Below are positions 32,244 through 44,000 of a stretch of 64,000 nucleotides of DNA, one piece after another. The notes beneath the pieces are model-generated. The model searched no databases, was not told the DNA's origin, and saw only the letters and a list, made by a program, of their open reading frames with translations. Positions within the stretch are counted from its first letter, which is position 1. Every line of letters starts with the position of its first letter. The position numbers were made by a program, and so were the translations under genes. Source of the DNA: Phaeotremella fagi (lineage: Eukaryota; Basidiomycota; Tremellomycetes; Tremellales; Phaeotremellaceae); NCBI GenBank assembly GCA_001599715.1, contig BCHU01000013.1, positions 868,001 to 932,000 of the forward strand, read 5' to 3'.

Positions 32244-35200
32244 CTATTCATGAGAGAAATCGCAATTGTTTCCTAGATGACAACTGGATACAAGTTAATC
32301 AGTAAAGAAAAAAAATCAATTGATCTAAAGAAAATCAACTTACTCCCCCTTCAACCAGAATTTACATTTTGATTTTTTCTTGAATTTCCCACCGAGACGT
32401 CCAGTCCTACTGTTACTACTAGCACCACTCGAGCCTGACCCTCTATCTTCTCTTGCTGTAGCGTAATTATCTATTCCACCCCAAGGTGCTCTGGGGGGCT
32501 CATATCCTTGTGGTACATGTTGTTGGGGTGGTGGTTGTTGCCAAGCAGGATACTGTTGTTGCGGTTGTTGGTAGTTATAATATTGACCTTGAGGATTATA
32601 ATTACCGTTATAAGGTTGAGTTGACAAAGGTAAAGCCGAGGTTGCAGATAAGATACTACTCAGATCTATACCTTTAAGGATATCTTCCGTGGTTGTACGT
32701 TGTGGTTGACCAGGGATAGGTTGAAGGATTTTCGTGTAATTTGAGAAATCGATTATTTGGACTTGACTTTCATCTGGGACTGTTGAGGTTGATGAGAGAG
32801 CTAGAATCCCTCTTTCTCTAGTTTCTTGCTCGATCGTTTCGGGTGTAGGTCGGAGTGACGGTTTATCGAAATAGACTATGGTGGCGTTAGGGATGAAGAT
32901 GACTTTGATTGGGATGAAGAGACTTACTTGACGGATCGTACCAATCGATAACTTCCTCTACTCCTTCGTGAACCCTCATAGCTTTACCTTCCTGTTGATC
33001 CAACTGATGAGCAGTCATTCCATGAACGTCCTCCTACAAACCAAACATACATCAGTATCATCCTGCATTAAGAAAAACTCCTCCACTCACATCATGCCAA
33101 GGTGGTAATTCAAATTCCCAAGGTGAACAAGTGAATTCCCTATATTCCAGAAAGTCACCAGAATCTTGAACAAGGTCACGAAATCTGACTTTATGACCTT
33201 TTTTATTTGGTTTACTGTTAACCCCCGATATCATCATGTTGTTGTTGTTACCACTCGATTGAACAGAATCAGTAGCTACAAAAGATGGACTAGTACTATT
33301 AATTTCAATCTTCGGTTTCAATCTGTTCAACGTTGCCAACAACAAATTTCCCCCTACTCCTCCATTACTACCACCCCCAACTGTATTAGGTTTAACATTG
33401 GTTTCAGGACGATCCCGATCGAGTTTCTTGATATCAGGTAATTTCTTTTTGATCGTTGAACTCGCTGTCGAACTGGTTGACGGATTGAAGAATGACATGT
33501 CGGATTTAGGTTGGATTTTGTTTTCTTTGACTGATGGTTTGGGAGGTTGGGCGGTGGGTTTGATGGGTGGTGGGGGTTTGATAGGTCCCCGAGCTAGTTG
33601 GGCTAATTTAGATGCGGCGAGTTTGTTTTCGCTCTTGACTGGTTCTTCGATTTTACGTTTTTTGGTGGCTGTAGAATGTTAGCGTTTAGTTGGGTTTATG
33701 GAAACAGACATACCTGGTTCAGATTCATCTTTGATCTCCACTGTTCGACCGTTTTTCAGTAAGACGTTGACGATGTAGCTGTTATATGCTTGATAGGCTT
33801 TTTGTATATCACCCTGGGCGTCAAGACCTATAACTGCGATCAGTATGATATGTAAAAGAGATTGTGAAACGTACCCTTCTCAACAGCCTTTTCTGCAAGT
33901 GATTTAGCGGTTTTACCAATTTTGAATTCGGTCAGATAATTGATCGGCATATCCGTTCTTGAAAGTAACTTGAATGTCAGTATAACCCAAATACTAAAAC
34001 ATACCGAAAGTATAGGTGCGATAGTCACCTGCCATTCTTCTGGATCTTTATATAGTCGCTTCAACCATCGATTAATAGTTTGCGTATATCTCACATCATC
34101 CGCCATCTTTTGTAGATACTCATCAGGAGCTCTTTCGATCAACGCCATTATAATTTCTGATAATTCATATGGATTAGGCGAGAACAACGGTGGTAGATTT
34201 TCACCGTCTGCGGTTCTTTGTCTAAGGAATTTGAACAATTGACTAGGTTTGTTTTGGGAGAGTGACTCCTGGGTGAGATTGTTTCTTATATCGAACATGG
34301 TCGGTTCCTCTGGTTTTCTGGGTTTGGTTTCGACCATGTTGGATATGACTGGTGGTTTGTTGATGGATGAGGAGTCGTGTGATGATCGAGTAACTGAGAT
34401 TGCTGTTGTTGCAGACGAGGGGAGACGAGGTAAACCTGTAGACCGTCTGGTGGTGATTTCACCTGTTGGACGGTAGGGTAGAGGAGGTAAATCGAAGGGT
34501 GATTCGATCACAGGTTTGATATCTTCTGGTTCTGGTCTGATGTAATAGTTTTCAGAGGGTGCTGGGATATGGTAAGATGGTCCTGCGATTGAAGTTGATG
34601 GTCCAGCGTGGCTGAGGATGTTGATTAGTTGTTGAAATGGATACGGACTCACTTTTCAAAATAAAGTTCTGGTTCAGTCTTGACAATATGATGATCGGGA
34701 TATTGAGGAGCTACCTCGTTCAATTGAACATAACTTGGATAGACTGAAGGATGACTTTCGTATGAACCTAAATCTGGAATCCAAATGTCAGTACTGCCAC
34801 ATATAAAGCGCCACAACGAGAGAATTGAATTAATTGTTATACAGTGTCACGTGGTGTTACCCTGACGGAAGTTGAAAACGAACTTCATGCGCTTTTGGTG
34901 GGAAATAGGACACTAAGAACAATAGACAGCAGGAAAGAAAGGTCTTTTATGCATTAAATGAACCAATCTTTGCATAGAGATGTGTGATATTCGTCTCCTG
35001 TCAGGAATCATCTCGTCAACTCACCGTTTTGTAATCCGTCAAATAAACTTGGATCTAATCCAGGTTGATTATAACTGAACGCGTGTTCACCCCTTTCCCT
35101 CTCCCAGTCACTGTCACCACCGCCGCTACCGCTATTCCAATCTAAACCTCTAGATGGGTATGAGTTCAATCCCTCCCCTTCTCTTCTTGTCCAGTTCGAC

Positions 35201-35298
35201 CAGTCGTCTACTTGATTGGTTGGTTCCCTCTCTAACCAATTTGGCGTCGATTCAAATGTGTTGTTTGTGAATATGTCGTCGATACCGTGTGTCGTCAT
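32244..35298 (-). CDS. PNUTS/Ppn1-like PP1 regulatory subunit (TFIIS-N, RVxF, CCCH finger)
   Basis: A multi-exon gene with exons 35298-35025, 34773-34653 and from 34611 onward; the last exons end at 32344 and run 32283-32244. In order it has a disordered head and a TFIIS N-terminal-type helical bundle (about 34250-33890, with D-E-Y-L-Q-K-M-A-D-D-V-R-Y-T-Q-T-I-N-R-W-L-K). A K-x-x-K-V-R-F motif fits the PP1-docking RVxF consensus, followed by W-E-F-E-L-P-P-W-H-D. A Gln/Tyr/Pro-rich stretch leads to a C-terminal CCCH finger C-x8-C-x5-C-x3-H (C-K-F-W-L-K-G-D-C-H-L-G-N-N-C-D-F-S-H). The finger appears only when the last intron (32343-32284) is spliced. The domain set matches PNUTS, which targets PP1 to RNA polymerase II during transcription termination. 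Confidence 0.8.
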
Positions 35299-35856
35299 AG
35301 GAGGGGGAAGGGAGTGTTTGCAAAGGATAATACGAGGTGATACGATTTGATGTATCAATCTGATCTTTTTTTGATCTACGTAGAAATACTATGCGGGATG
35401 CTAGACTGTTACTATGAATAAATCAAATCCATCAAGAGAGTTTCAACTCTTTAATCAATGGGAAAAGATTTGTCAAACGACCCCCCCAGATTCAAGATGA
35501 TCAACTACTGAAAATATGATTTCTAATACGGTTTCAAAGTATAAACGGGTCAGTTCAACGTTCACTACCACACTGATATCACTGATATGTCTATTACTAA
35601 GACCTTAGTAGATTGGAATAGAATGAATGAATGTATTATATCGAGATGGTTGAAGCGGATTGAAAGGAGAGAGGGGATTATAAATGTACAATACAAAGGG
35701 ATGTCGGATAAAATGAAATTTATTTATTATTATTATTTATTTCGAATTAGACGTCTCCACGTGGCATCGGCGTGTCTCCTTCAGTCAGTCACGACCGACC
35801 AATTCACCAAAATAAATCAATCAGTATACCTCAGCAAGCAGACTCTATTCACGACA
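35299..35856. other. Divergent intergenic region
   Basis: Promoters of the PNUTS-like gene and of the CLC gene. An ORF at 35587 is fortuitous. A CCACGTGG palindrome is present at about 35757-35764, a possible bHLH site. Confidence 0.45.
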
Positions 35857-38800
35857 ATGTCGTACCCACCTGGACAACGTCCACCAGGTATGGAGACGGA
35901 AGTAGAAGCTGGGATACAGTTGGAAAGTGAAGAATTCGAAAGTCCTCTTATGGGAGGTCATGGACATGCAGATAATCATGTTCCCGAGGAAGAATTGGAT
36001 GAAATCAGGTAAATATAGTGTTTGATCTCTATGTCCAAAGTCATCCCTCTCACACTTTTTTTAGACGGTATGAAGATTTCTCGACAGTAGGTATGTAGAC
36101 TCTACATCTATAATTTTCCGATCAACTAATGGCGACCAGATTGGATTGAGGATTCGTTACACGAAAGAAATAACCGTTCCAAAACGCCCTTAGATCCAAA
36201 TTCCTTTTTATACCGAATGAACAATCTCCAAGGGATAGTAGGAATAGTTTGGAGGGCATTATCGAACGCCCTAGAAGAAGGTCAAGGTTGGGTGGTAATT
36301 TCCCTAGTTGGTGAGTAACAATTCACTTGACATCAACTGAGATTCGATAGGTGTGGCAATAGGTTTGAACGCAGCTGTCATCTCAATCATCACAGCTTGG
36401 TTGTCCGACATGAAAATGGGTTATTGTACGACTGGTTGGTGGTTATCACAGAAATTCTGTTGTTTGGAATTAGACGATGAAGGGAATGGTTGTGCTGAAT
36501 GGACGAATTGGGGGGGTGTCGAACCATTCCGTTGGATCGCTTATATCGCTTTTGCCGTGGGTTAACCTCTCCTCTCAAACGTCAAGTCCTAACCGACCCT
36601 TAGGCGCTGTTCTCTTTCTCAGCAGCTTATCTTGTTAGATCTTTCGCTCCTTATGCAGCAGGTTCCGGTATTTCAGAGATTAAATGTATTCTAGGGGGCT
36701 TTATCATCAAACGATTTTTGGGTATTGAAACGTTGGTCATCAAGAGTTTAGCTTTGGTAGGTAAGACCGTGAGGCGGGACACTGATAGTTAGCCTCTTGC
36801 TATTGCTTCAGGTTTGTCTGTGGGGAAAGAAGGTCCATCAGTACACGTAGCATGTAGTGTGGGGAACGTCGTTGGGAGGTCGTTCAGTCGATATGATCGG
36901 AGTCATCGTAAGTGATACAGATCAGTTTCATGCTGATTGTAGTGAAAATGAGGGAAATCTTGACTGCATCTAGTGCTGCTGGTGTAGCAGTAGCTTTCGG
37001 TTCGCCAATCGGTGGTGTGCTTTTCTCGATAGAAGTGAGTCCGTGGAGTGACCGAGCTAATTTTAGGAAATGAACCAAACTTTTACCAACAAAACCATGT
37101 GGAGAAGTTTCGTTTGCGCTTTAGTCGCGACTTTCACCCTATCTGTGAGCGTTCACCGACGACTCCACTGACGTTAGGCGATGAACCCGTTCCGGACCGG
37201 CAAACTCGTCTTGTTCCAGGTTTCTTACGATAGAGATTGGCATTATTTCGAAATTCCAGCTTACATTTTGATCGGTATCTTTGGTGGACTTTATGGAGCA
37301 TTCGTTATCAAGTTCAATATTCAAGTCGCTACGTTCAGAAGGAAACATCTGAGTAGTCATGGTGTATCCGAAGCAGTTCTGCTTGCTACTATCACCGCTT
37401 TTGTTGGATATCTTAACCGTTTTATCCGAATCGACATGACTGAAAGTATGGAAATCTTGTTCAAGGAATGTGAAGGTGGAGGAGATCATGATGGGTTGTG
37501 TCAGTGGGTCTTGTCGTTGAACTTTACTGACATCAGAACCTCGACTCAATGGCAAATGGTCAATTCACTCTTACTCGCTACTATCGTTCGAACGGCTCTG
37601 ATTGTGGTTTCGTACGGATGCAAAGTTCCAGCTGGTATCTTTGTTCCCTCAATGGCAGTGGGAGCTACATTCGGACGTATGGTCGGTATCCTCGCCAAAG
37701 CCACTCATGCAGCATTTCCAAATGCAACTTGGTTTGCAGTTTGTCAACCCGACGCACCATGTATCACCCCAGGTACATACGCTTTCTTAGGTGCTGCAGC
37801 GGCTCTTGGTGGAATTACCAGAATCACCGTAACGGTCGTCGTTATTATGTTTGAACTTACTGGTGCTTTAACGTACATCTTACCTACGATGATAGTCCTT
37901 TTAGTCACCAAAGCTGTTAGTGATCAATTCGGTGGTGGTGGAATTGCGGATCAGATGATCAAATTCAATGGGTATCCGTTCTTGGAGAAGGAGGATAAAG
38001 AGGATGGCGATCATGCGTTTGTTGAGCCAAGTGAGTAAGAGGTTTTATGGTGGCTAATGTTTAGTTGGAAAGGTTATGCGAAAAGACATCACAGTTATGA
38101 TGGCAGATGGCATGCCGTTACCTGTAATTAGTGGGTAATTTTCCAAGACCTCACTGACCTCAGGTGAAATCGTTCAAAGTACCACCTACCAAGGATTCCC
38201 GGTTGTACGAAGTGCAGAAGATCGAACGGTCATAGGATTCATACGGAAGAACGAACTTCGTTACGCTTTAGATCGAGCACGACGACATCGATATCTTTCT
38301 TCTAACGCTGTCTGCTCATTCGAAGATGTGGGTGACAGGCGACATGGTGTTTCTAGGGATATCACTATTCCAGGTCGAAATGCTCCCAGTAACTTCGCTA
38401 CTCCCAATATCAGGACTACAGAGACGATGCCTGGTACCACTGGTGATCTTTCAGAGAGAGTCGATTTCGGTCAATACGTTGATGAAGTAGGTGATAGATT
38501 GTGATTTCACTGATTTCAGACGCCTCTGACTGTTTCACCCAAACTTCCACTCGAGATCGTAATGCAGCTCTTCAGACGTATGGGGTAAGTCTAATAGCTG
38601 ACAGAAACTAACTCCAGACCCCGAGTAATCCTAGTGGCACACCAAGGCCAACTAAAAGGTTTAGTCACCGTCAAAGACGTCCTGCGACATGAAGCAAGAT
38701 ACGAAGCCTATCTGCACCGCACCACCACCACCCCAGGCTCCACCTCCAACTCCGTCCCCAACTCACCGAGATTCCGACCAGGCGGTGCACACATGCGAAG

Positions 38801-39080
38801 AGATTCCACAGGTTCACAGGGATCGTCATCGTCTTGGACTGGATGGCAGGAGACTTGGGCACCGGTCGAGGAAGGCGATAACGGATCGAGGAATGGTCAG
38901 GGTTTGGAGATTGCTTTAGAAGAAGCTTTTACTTGGGTTACGGCTCGGGGGAAGAGGCTGGCTGGGTTTTTTGGGAGGTTTGGGGTGGGTCGTCAAGCCA
39001 ATACACAACCTCCTTTACAGCAGGGTCACGATCAGGCTTTTGAATATGAATTGAACGACGATGTTAGACCTTCTGCTTAG
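35857..39080 (+). CDS. CLC-family chloride channel/transporter with CBS domains
   Basis: About ten exons from ATG 35857 to TAG 39080. After an acidic cytosolic head the membrane part carries the CLC signatures: [14 protein letters not shown] (first chloride-binding region), [10 protein letters not shown] (with the gating Glu) and [13 protein letters not shown]. These are followed by [15 protein letters not shown] (third region). The C-terminus has two CBS-like segments ([13 protein letters not shown] and [11 protein letters not shown]) and a Ser/Gly-rich tail. Both the gating Glu and the acidic E-E after helix F are present, consistent with a Cl-/H+ exchanger of Gef1/ClC-3 type in Golgi or endosomes, where it supports acidification and metal loading. 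Confidence 0.92.
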
Positions 39081-39417
39081 GGCTTTTATTTATATAGATT
39101 GGGATATACAATGTAATGACAAATGATGATTTTCACTTTTGGGCTCTGGCTTTTAAATGATAGGACTTAAATTTCTTGCCATTCGACGAGATATGCTGTC
39201 ATGTTGAACAATGATTCTGGTGTTCTAGAGCCTTTCATAAAGTGGAACCTGCTCGTGATAGGTCATAAGGTATGCTTTTGAGAGACTATCATTGTGGAAC
39301 CAATTTTCAAGAACTTAGAGATTAGAGTATACAAGGGATCTCAGTGGATGTGAACAGTGAAACGCTCTAGAGAACATCAGAAATCGATATTAAAACGCGT
39401 TCGGGAAGATGTTCAAC

Positions 39418-39545
39418 AGGTGAACAACCGGAATGATCACAAACTGGAATTGACTTAATTATGCAAATGATCAAATTATAGCATCCTTGTCACGGATCTT
39501 TTACGGCGCCCATGATGACGAAAAACTTGGATATCGACGACTGTG
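39418..39545 (+). repeat. Diverged direct repeat, copy A
   Basis: It begins CAGGTGAACAACCGGAATG and shares order and spacing of blocks with copy B: AATGATNA, then CTTGTCACGGATC, GGCGCCCAT and a final TCGACGACTG. Overall identity looks to be around two thirds by eye. Confidence 0.65.
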
Positions 39546-40314
39546 TTTCAAATCAAAAACTCGGAAAAACTAAAAATTTTAAGGGAGAAACAAATATGCA
39601 TGCGGATTCCTTGAGCAGCAGGTATATTTATTTCCCACTTTCATATTTCGGTTTTCACCATCAGAATTTGGTTATGTTCCCACTAAGATTTTTTACCCCT
39701 TTCTGATGTGGTTCTCACTGTTGCGCTCCGGTTTTCCCTGTTCTGAAAAGGTTTTGACTGTTTACATTTACTGAAATATCTGTTTACTCTGATCGCTACA
39801 TGAGTCAACTCCACAATATTACGGTGTGTTCGTTCTCTCAAAAGAACACCTTATGATATGATATGAACATTTTTGGCTTGAACACCGTCTCTGGAAAACC
39901 CAACAAAAATAGGATCTCGAACGGTTCCTTCGAACACTTTGCCTCGAACGCTTTGCCTCAACCACTTCCTCCCCTCAAACACTTCTGATCGCTCTTGACT
40001 TTGATGGTGGAGTCACAAGACCTCACAGTCTTACTACTTTTCTTCTCTCTCTCGCGCTGCGATGAGCCTGCTTGACTTCATTAGCCATTCATAACATGCC
40101 TTTTCTCTGTGCATCACAACGAACTGCCATAATGAACGGCATAGGATACTAGGATGTTTAATTCCTATCACGTTCGTTTTGTGTTTCAAGATTAGGCAAC
40201 TGAGGTACAATCATTTTCATCCAGTTGTGGGCTCAGGCCTTCAATCATCAGAATAGGTGAAGGTATACCATCAATTCTCCTATGTTTAACCGACGGTTCT
40301 TGATCGATTTCTAT

Positions 40315-40455
40315 CAGGTGAATAACTGGAATGGTAAAAAGTGGAAATAATTAAATAGTGCGAATGATAAGTAGCTATCTGTCAGCGAAATACTAGCTTG
40401 TCACGGATCCTTTGCGGCGCCCATAAGATAGCGAACATGTAAATGTCGATGACTG
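40315..40455 (+). repeat. Diverged direct repeat, copy B
   Basis: Partner of copy A about 900 nt upstream, in the same orientation. CAGGTGAATAACTGGAATG opens it and CTTGTCACGGATCC plus GGCGCCCATA mark its core. It has no LTR-type TG..CA ends and no target duplication that I could find. Confidence 0.65.
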
Positions 40456-41048
40456 AGCCAAACGGAATGAATGACTCTTGTATGAGGAATGATATTCTTC
40501 GACCGACGGTGATCGAGTGAGATGGGAAACAGAGGTATGAGTCATAATTTACGGAAGGGTCGATGTGTTGTATAACGATAACTTACTCAGTATCAACTTG
40601 GAGCTTCAGGCGCCACAAAGTCAAATTGGCCACGCCGCCGTTATCGTCATAGGACTAAGTTTTGATGACAATTCACGGCGCCCGTTTGGGGTCAGGAACG
40701 GTTGTTTTTGTTGCGCCCAGCATTTAGTAAACAGTCTTACGATATGCATGGTGTTGGAATGCAGTAGGTTACTCCTTTGGAAACGGACAGGGGTATCACC
40801 CAAGATATAAAGGTTTACTGCACCGTACGTGTAAGTGTATAAGTGAGACTCCTAATTGCATAAAGCACCACAACACAAGCCAAGCAACAAGGCCGCCATT
40901 GAAATATTTGGAACATCTAGTCGAACGTCATCATCTCTATACTTACAGAAAGTTCTTATATCTTCATCTCTTTTCTATCAACCCCCTTAATATTTCTTTC
41001 AACCTTTCTCGCCTCTCGAAATAATACAAATCCAACTGTTTGACCGTC

Positions 41049-44000
41049 ATGTCGGTCGTAGGCAATTTCACTTCATCCTTCGATAGATCAAACAAGACAT
41101 CTGGTCAACCCCTTCGTGAGGAAGACGGTTTAGTCGATGGTTCAGACGTGGTCAACGCCCGTACCAGAGATTCATCAGTTACTCAAGTTTCTGGAAATCA
41201 TGATCATGAAATCGTCGGTCAACTAGCTCGTCAACTTACCAGACATACTTCCAGAGCTACCAACATCGCTGGTAACCCCTTTGATCCAGAGAAGGATTCT
41301 GAGTTGGATCCTTATGGACCTAATTTCAATGGTAAAAAATGGTATGTCTTTGTTAGCATTTTTTCAGTTGGGTTAAGCTAACTTTACACGTTACCCATAG
41401 GTACCAAAAAATGTTACAAGTTTCGGCGGACGATGGTCATAATCCCATCAGAAAGAGTGGTATCGCTTTCAGGTGAGTTATGCGATGATTCCCCTTTTTG
41501 TGATCGATCGAGAACTGACTCTTCACTAACCAGAAACCTCTCTGTTTACGGAGCCGCTGGAGGAGATGCAGATTATCAACAAACAGTTGGGACGCTCCCC
41601 TTCGCCATCGCTGGAATGGCAAAATCAATGTTCGGCAGTAACAATCAAAAAGTCAACATTCTATCCAATTTCGATGGTATCCTTAATCACGGGGAGATGT
41701 TAGTAGTACTAGGGCCTCCTGGATCTGGATGTTCAACTTTCTTGAAGACCATCGCTGGAGAAATGGACGGTATTCACGTCTCGAAAGATAGTTCGATCAA
41801 TTACAGGGGTGTCAGTGCTAAACAAATGAACACAAACTTCAGAGGTGAAGCTACGTATGCTGCTGAGGTTGATGTAAGTCAAAACGTGGATTTAGGATAT
41901 CCACTGATCACCCACGACTTTAGGTACATTTCCCTTCTCTTACTGTAGGCGACACACTCAGCTTCGCTGCTCAAGCTCGTGCACCTCGAAAACCACCTGG
42001 GGGATTGACACAAAAAGAATATGCTGGTCATATGAGAGACGTCGCCATGGCTCTTTTGGGCATCAGTCACACTGTCAACACCAAGGTTGGAAATGATTTC
42101 GTTAGAGGGGTATCAGGTGGAGAGTGAGTTTACACTTTTGAAGTCTCACTAACCCAAACAGACGTAAACGTGTATCGATAGCCGAAGCAATGTTATCTGC
42201 AGCCCCTCTCCAATGCTGGGATAACTCTACTCGTGGTCTTGACTCTGCCAACGCTATCGAGTTCTGTAAAACGTTAAGAACATCCACTGAACTTGTCGGA
42301 TGTGCGGCCGCCGTCGCCATCTATCAAGCACCTCAATCAGCTTACGATGTTTTCGACAAGGTCACTGTTTTGTATGAAGGTGAACAGATCTACTATGGAA
42401 GTACCAAGACGGCCAAGGCTTTCTTTGTCGACATGGGTTTCGATTGTCCCGAACAACAAACTACACCAGATTTCTTGACTTCCCTTACTAGTCCTGCCGA
42501 GCGAAAGGCTCAAGAAGGATTCGAGGACAAAGTCCCTAAAACACCTAAAGAGTTTGCTGCTAGATGGAAGGCTAGTGAGACTTATCAAGAGTTGAAACAA
42601 CAGCTTGACGATTATGATAAAACGTATCCAATTGGACAACAACATTTGGAGGAATTCAAACAATCCAGAAGAGCTCAACAATCGAAACACATGTAAGTGA
42701 ATGTGTCGAGTTAAACTGACGTCCAGTCGTCCCGCTTCTCCCTTTACACTTTCCTACTCTGGTCAAGTCAAATTGTGTCTTCGTAGAGGTTTCGATCGAT
42801 TAAAGGCAGACCCTAGTTTGACCTTATCACAGGCTTTCGGTAACACAGTCATGGCATTGATCATATCCAGGTGAGTCTATATGTTCATGGAATACGACCA
42901 GAGCTAATCTTGTACTTCAGTGTCTTCTTCAATCTGCAGCAAGTCACTTCCTCTTTCTATCAACGTGGTGCTTTACTTTTCTTCGCCGTTCTCATGAACG
43001 CTTTCTCATCTGCCCTTGAAATCTTGACGTTATACGCTCAGCGTCCGATCGTCGAGAAACACGCCAGATACGCTCTCTATCATCCATCTGCTGAGGCACT
43101 AGCTTCCATGTTAACCGATCTCCCATATAAAGTGAGTTGACCTTTCGAATGAAACTGACAGCTTAGGTCATCAACGCTATCACCTTCAATCTTACTCTCT
43201 ATTTCATGTCGAATCTTCGTCGTGAACCGGGTCCATTCTTTTTCTTCTTACTCGTCAGTTTCACAGCTACCCTCGTCATGTCAATGGTGTTCAGATCTAT
43301 CGCGTCGCTGTCTAGAACTTTAGCTCAGGCCTTGGCTCCTGCTGCTGTTTTGATTCTGGCACTGATCATCTATACCGGTTTCACTATTCCGACCAGATAC
43401 ATGTTGGGATGGTCTAGATGGATCAATTATTTGAATCCTTTAGGTGAGCACTGTGTCCACAGAGACTACACTTGAACCTTTCTGACAACACCCCTTTTAG
43501 GTTACGCATTCGAAAGTATCATGGTCAACGAATTCTCAGGACGTCAATTCTACTGTGATCAACTCCTCCCTCTCGGTGCGGGATACACAAATCTAGCCAA
43601 TCAAATCTGTTCCACCACAGGGGCTATAGCCGGTCAAGCTTACGTCTCAGGTGACGATTACCTAGCTTCATCCTATGAGTACTATCCGTCACACAAGTGG
43701 AGAAATTACGGTGAGCAGTGTGTGTAGGTATGGAGCTGACTTGTAGGTATCATGTGGGCATTCCTCATCTTCCAAACTATCGTATACGTCATCGCCGCCG
43801 AGTTGGTCAGCGCCAAGAAATCCAAGGGTGAAGTATTGGTCTTCCCCCGTGGTATGATCCCTAAAGCTCTTCGTGTCGAGTCTGGATCCCAGGACGAAGA
43901 ATCTGGTTCAGGGGAAAAGATTACACAAAGCGAGAAACTCGCTTCCGGGCAAGAGGCAAAACCCGAAGGAAAGGCTTCTATCATTCAACGACAGACTGCT

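Larger units (their letters stand above)
39081..41048. other. Long intergenic region upstream of PDR pump
   Basis: Nearly 2 kb without a supported gene. It carries a diverged ~130-nt direct repeat (39418-39545 and 40315-40455), a third GGCGCCC core near 40673, and short CGAA(C/T)-rich runs near 39925-39970. The part closest to 41048 is the pump's leader. The 80-codon frame at 40565 lacks coding character. Confidence 0.5.

Noticed and set aside
32340..32343. Stop codon directly after K-F-W-L-K-G-E as the end of the PNUTS-like gene
   Set aside because: It lies in a GTAAGT donor. Splicing to 32283 completes a perfect CCCH zinc finger, so the gene ends at 32244.
35587..36012. 141-codon frame beginning at 35587, extending the CLC gene upstream
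   Set aside because: The added N-terminus is encoded by AT-rich leader DNA with no conserved content; the ATG at 35857 is a better start.
39081..41048. LTR retrotransposon between the repeat copies
   Set aside because: No gag/pol coding, no primer-binding site, no TG..CA ends and no target-site duplication; the copies differ too much for young LTRs.
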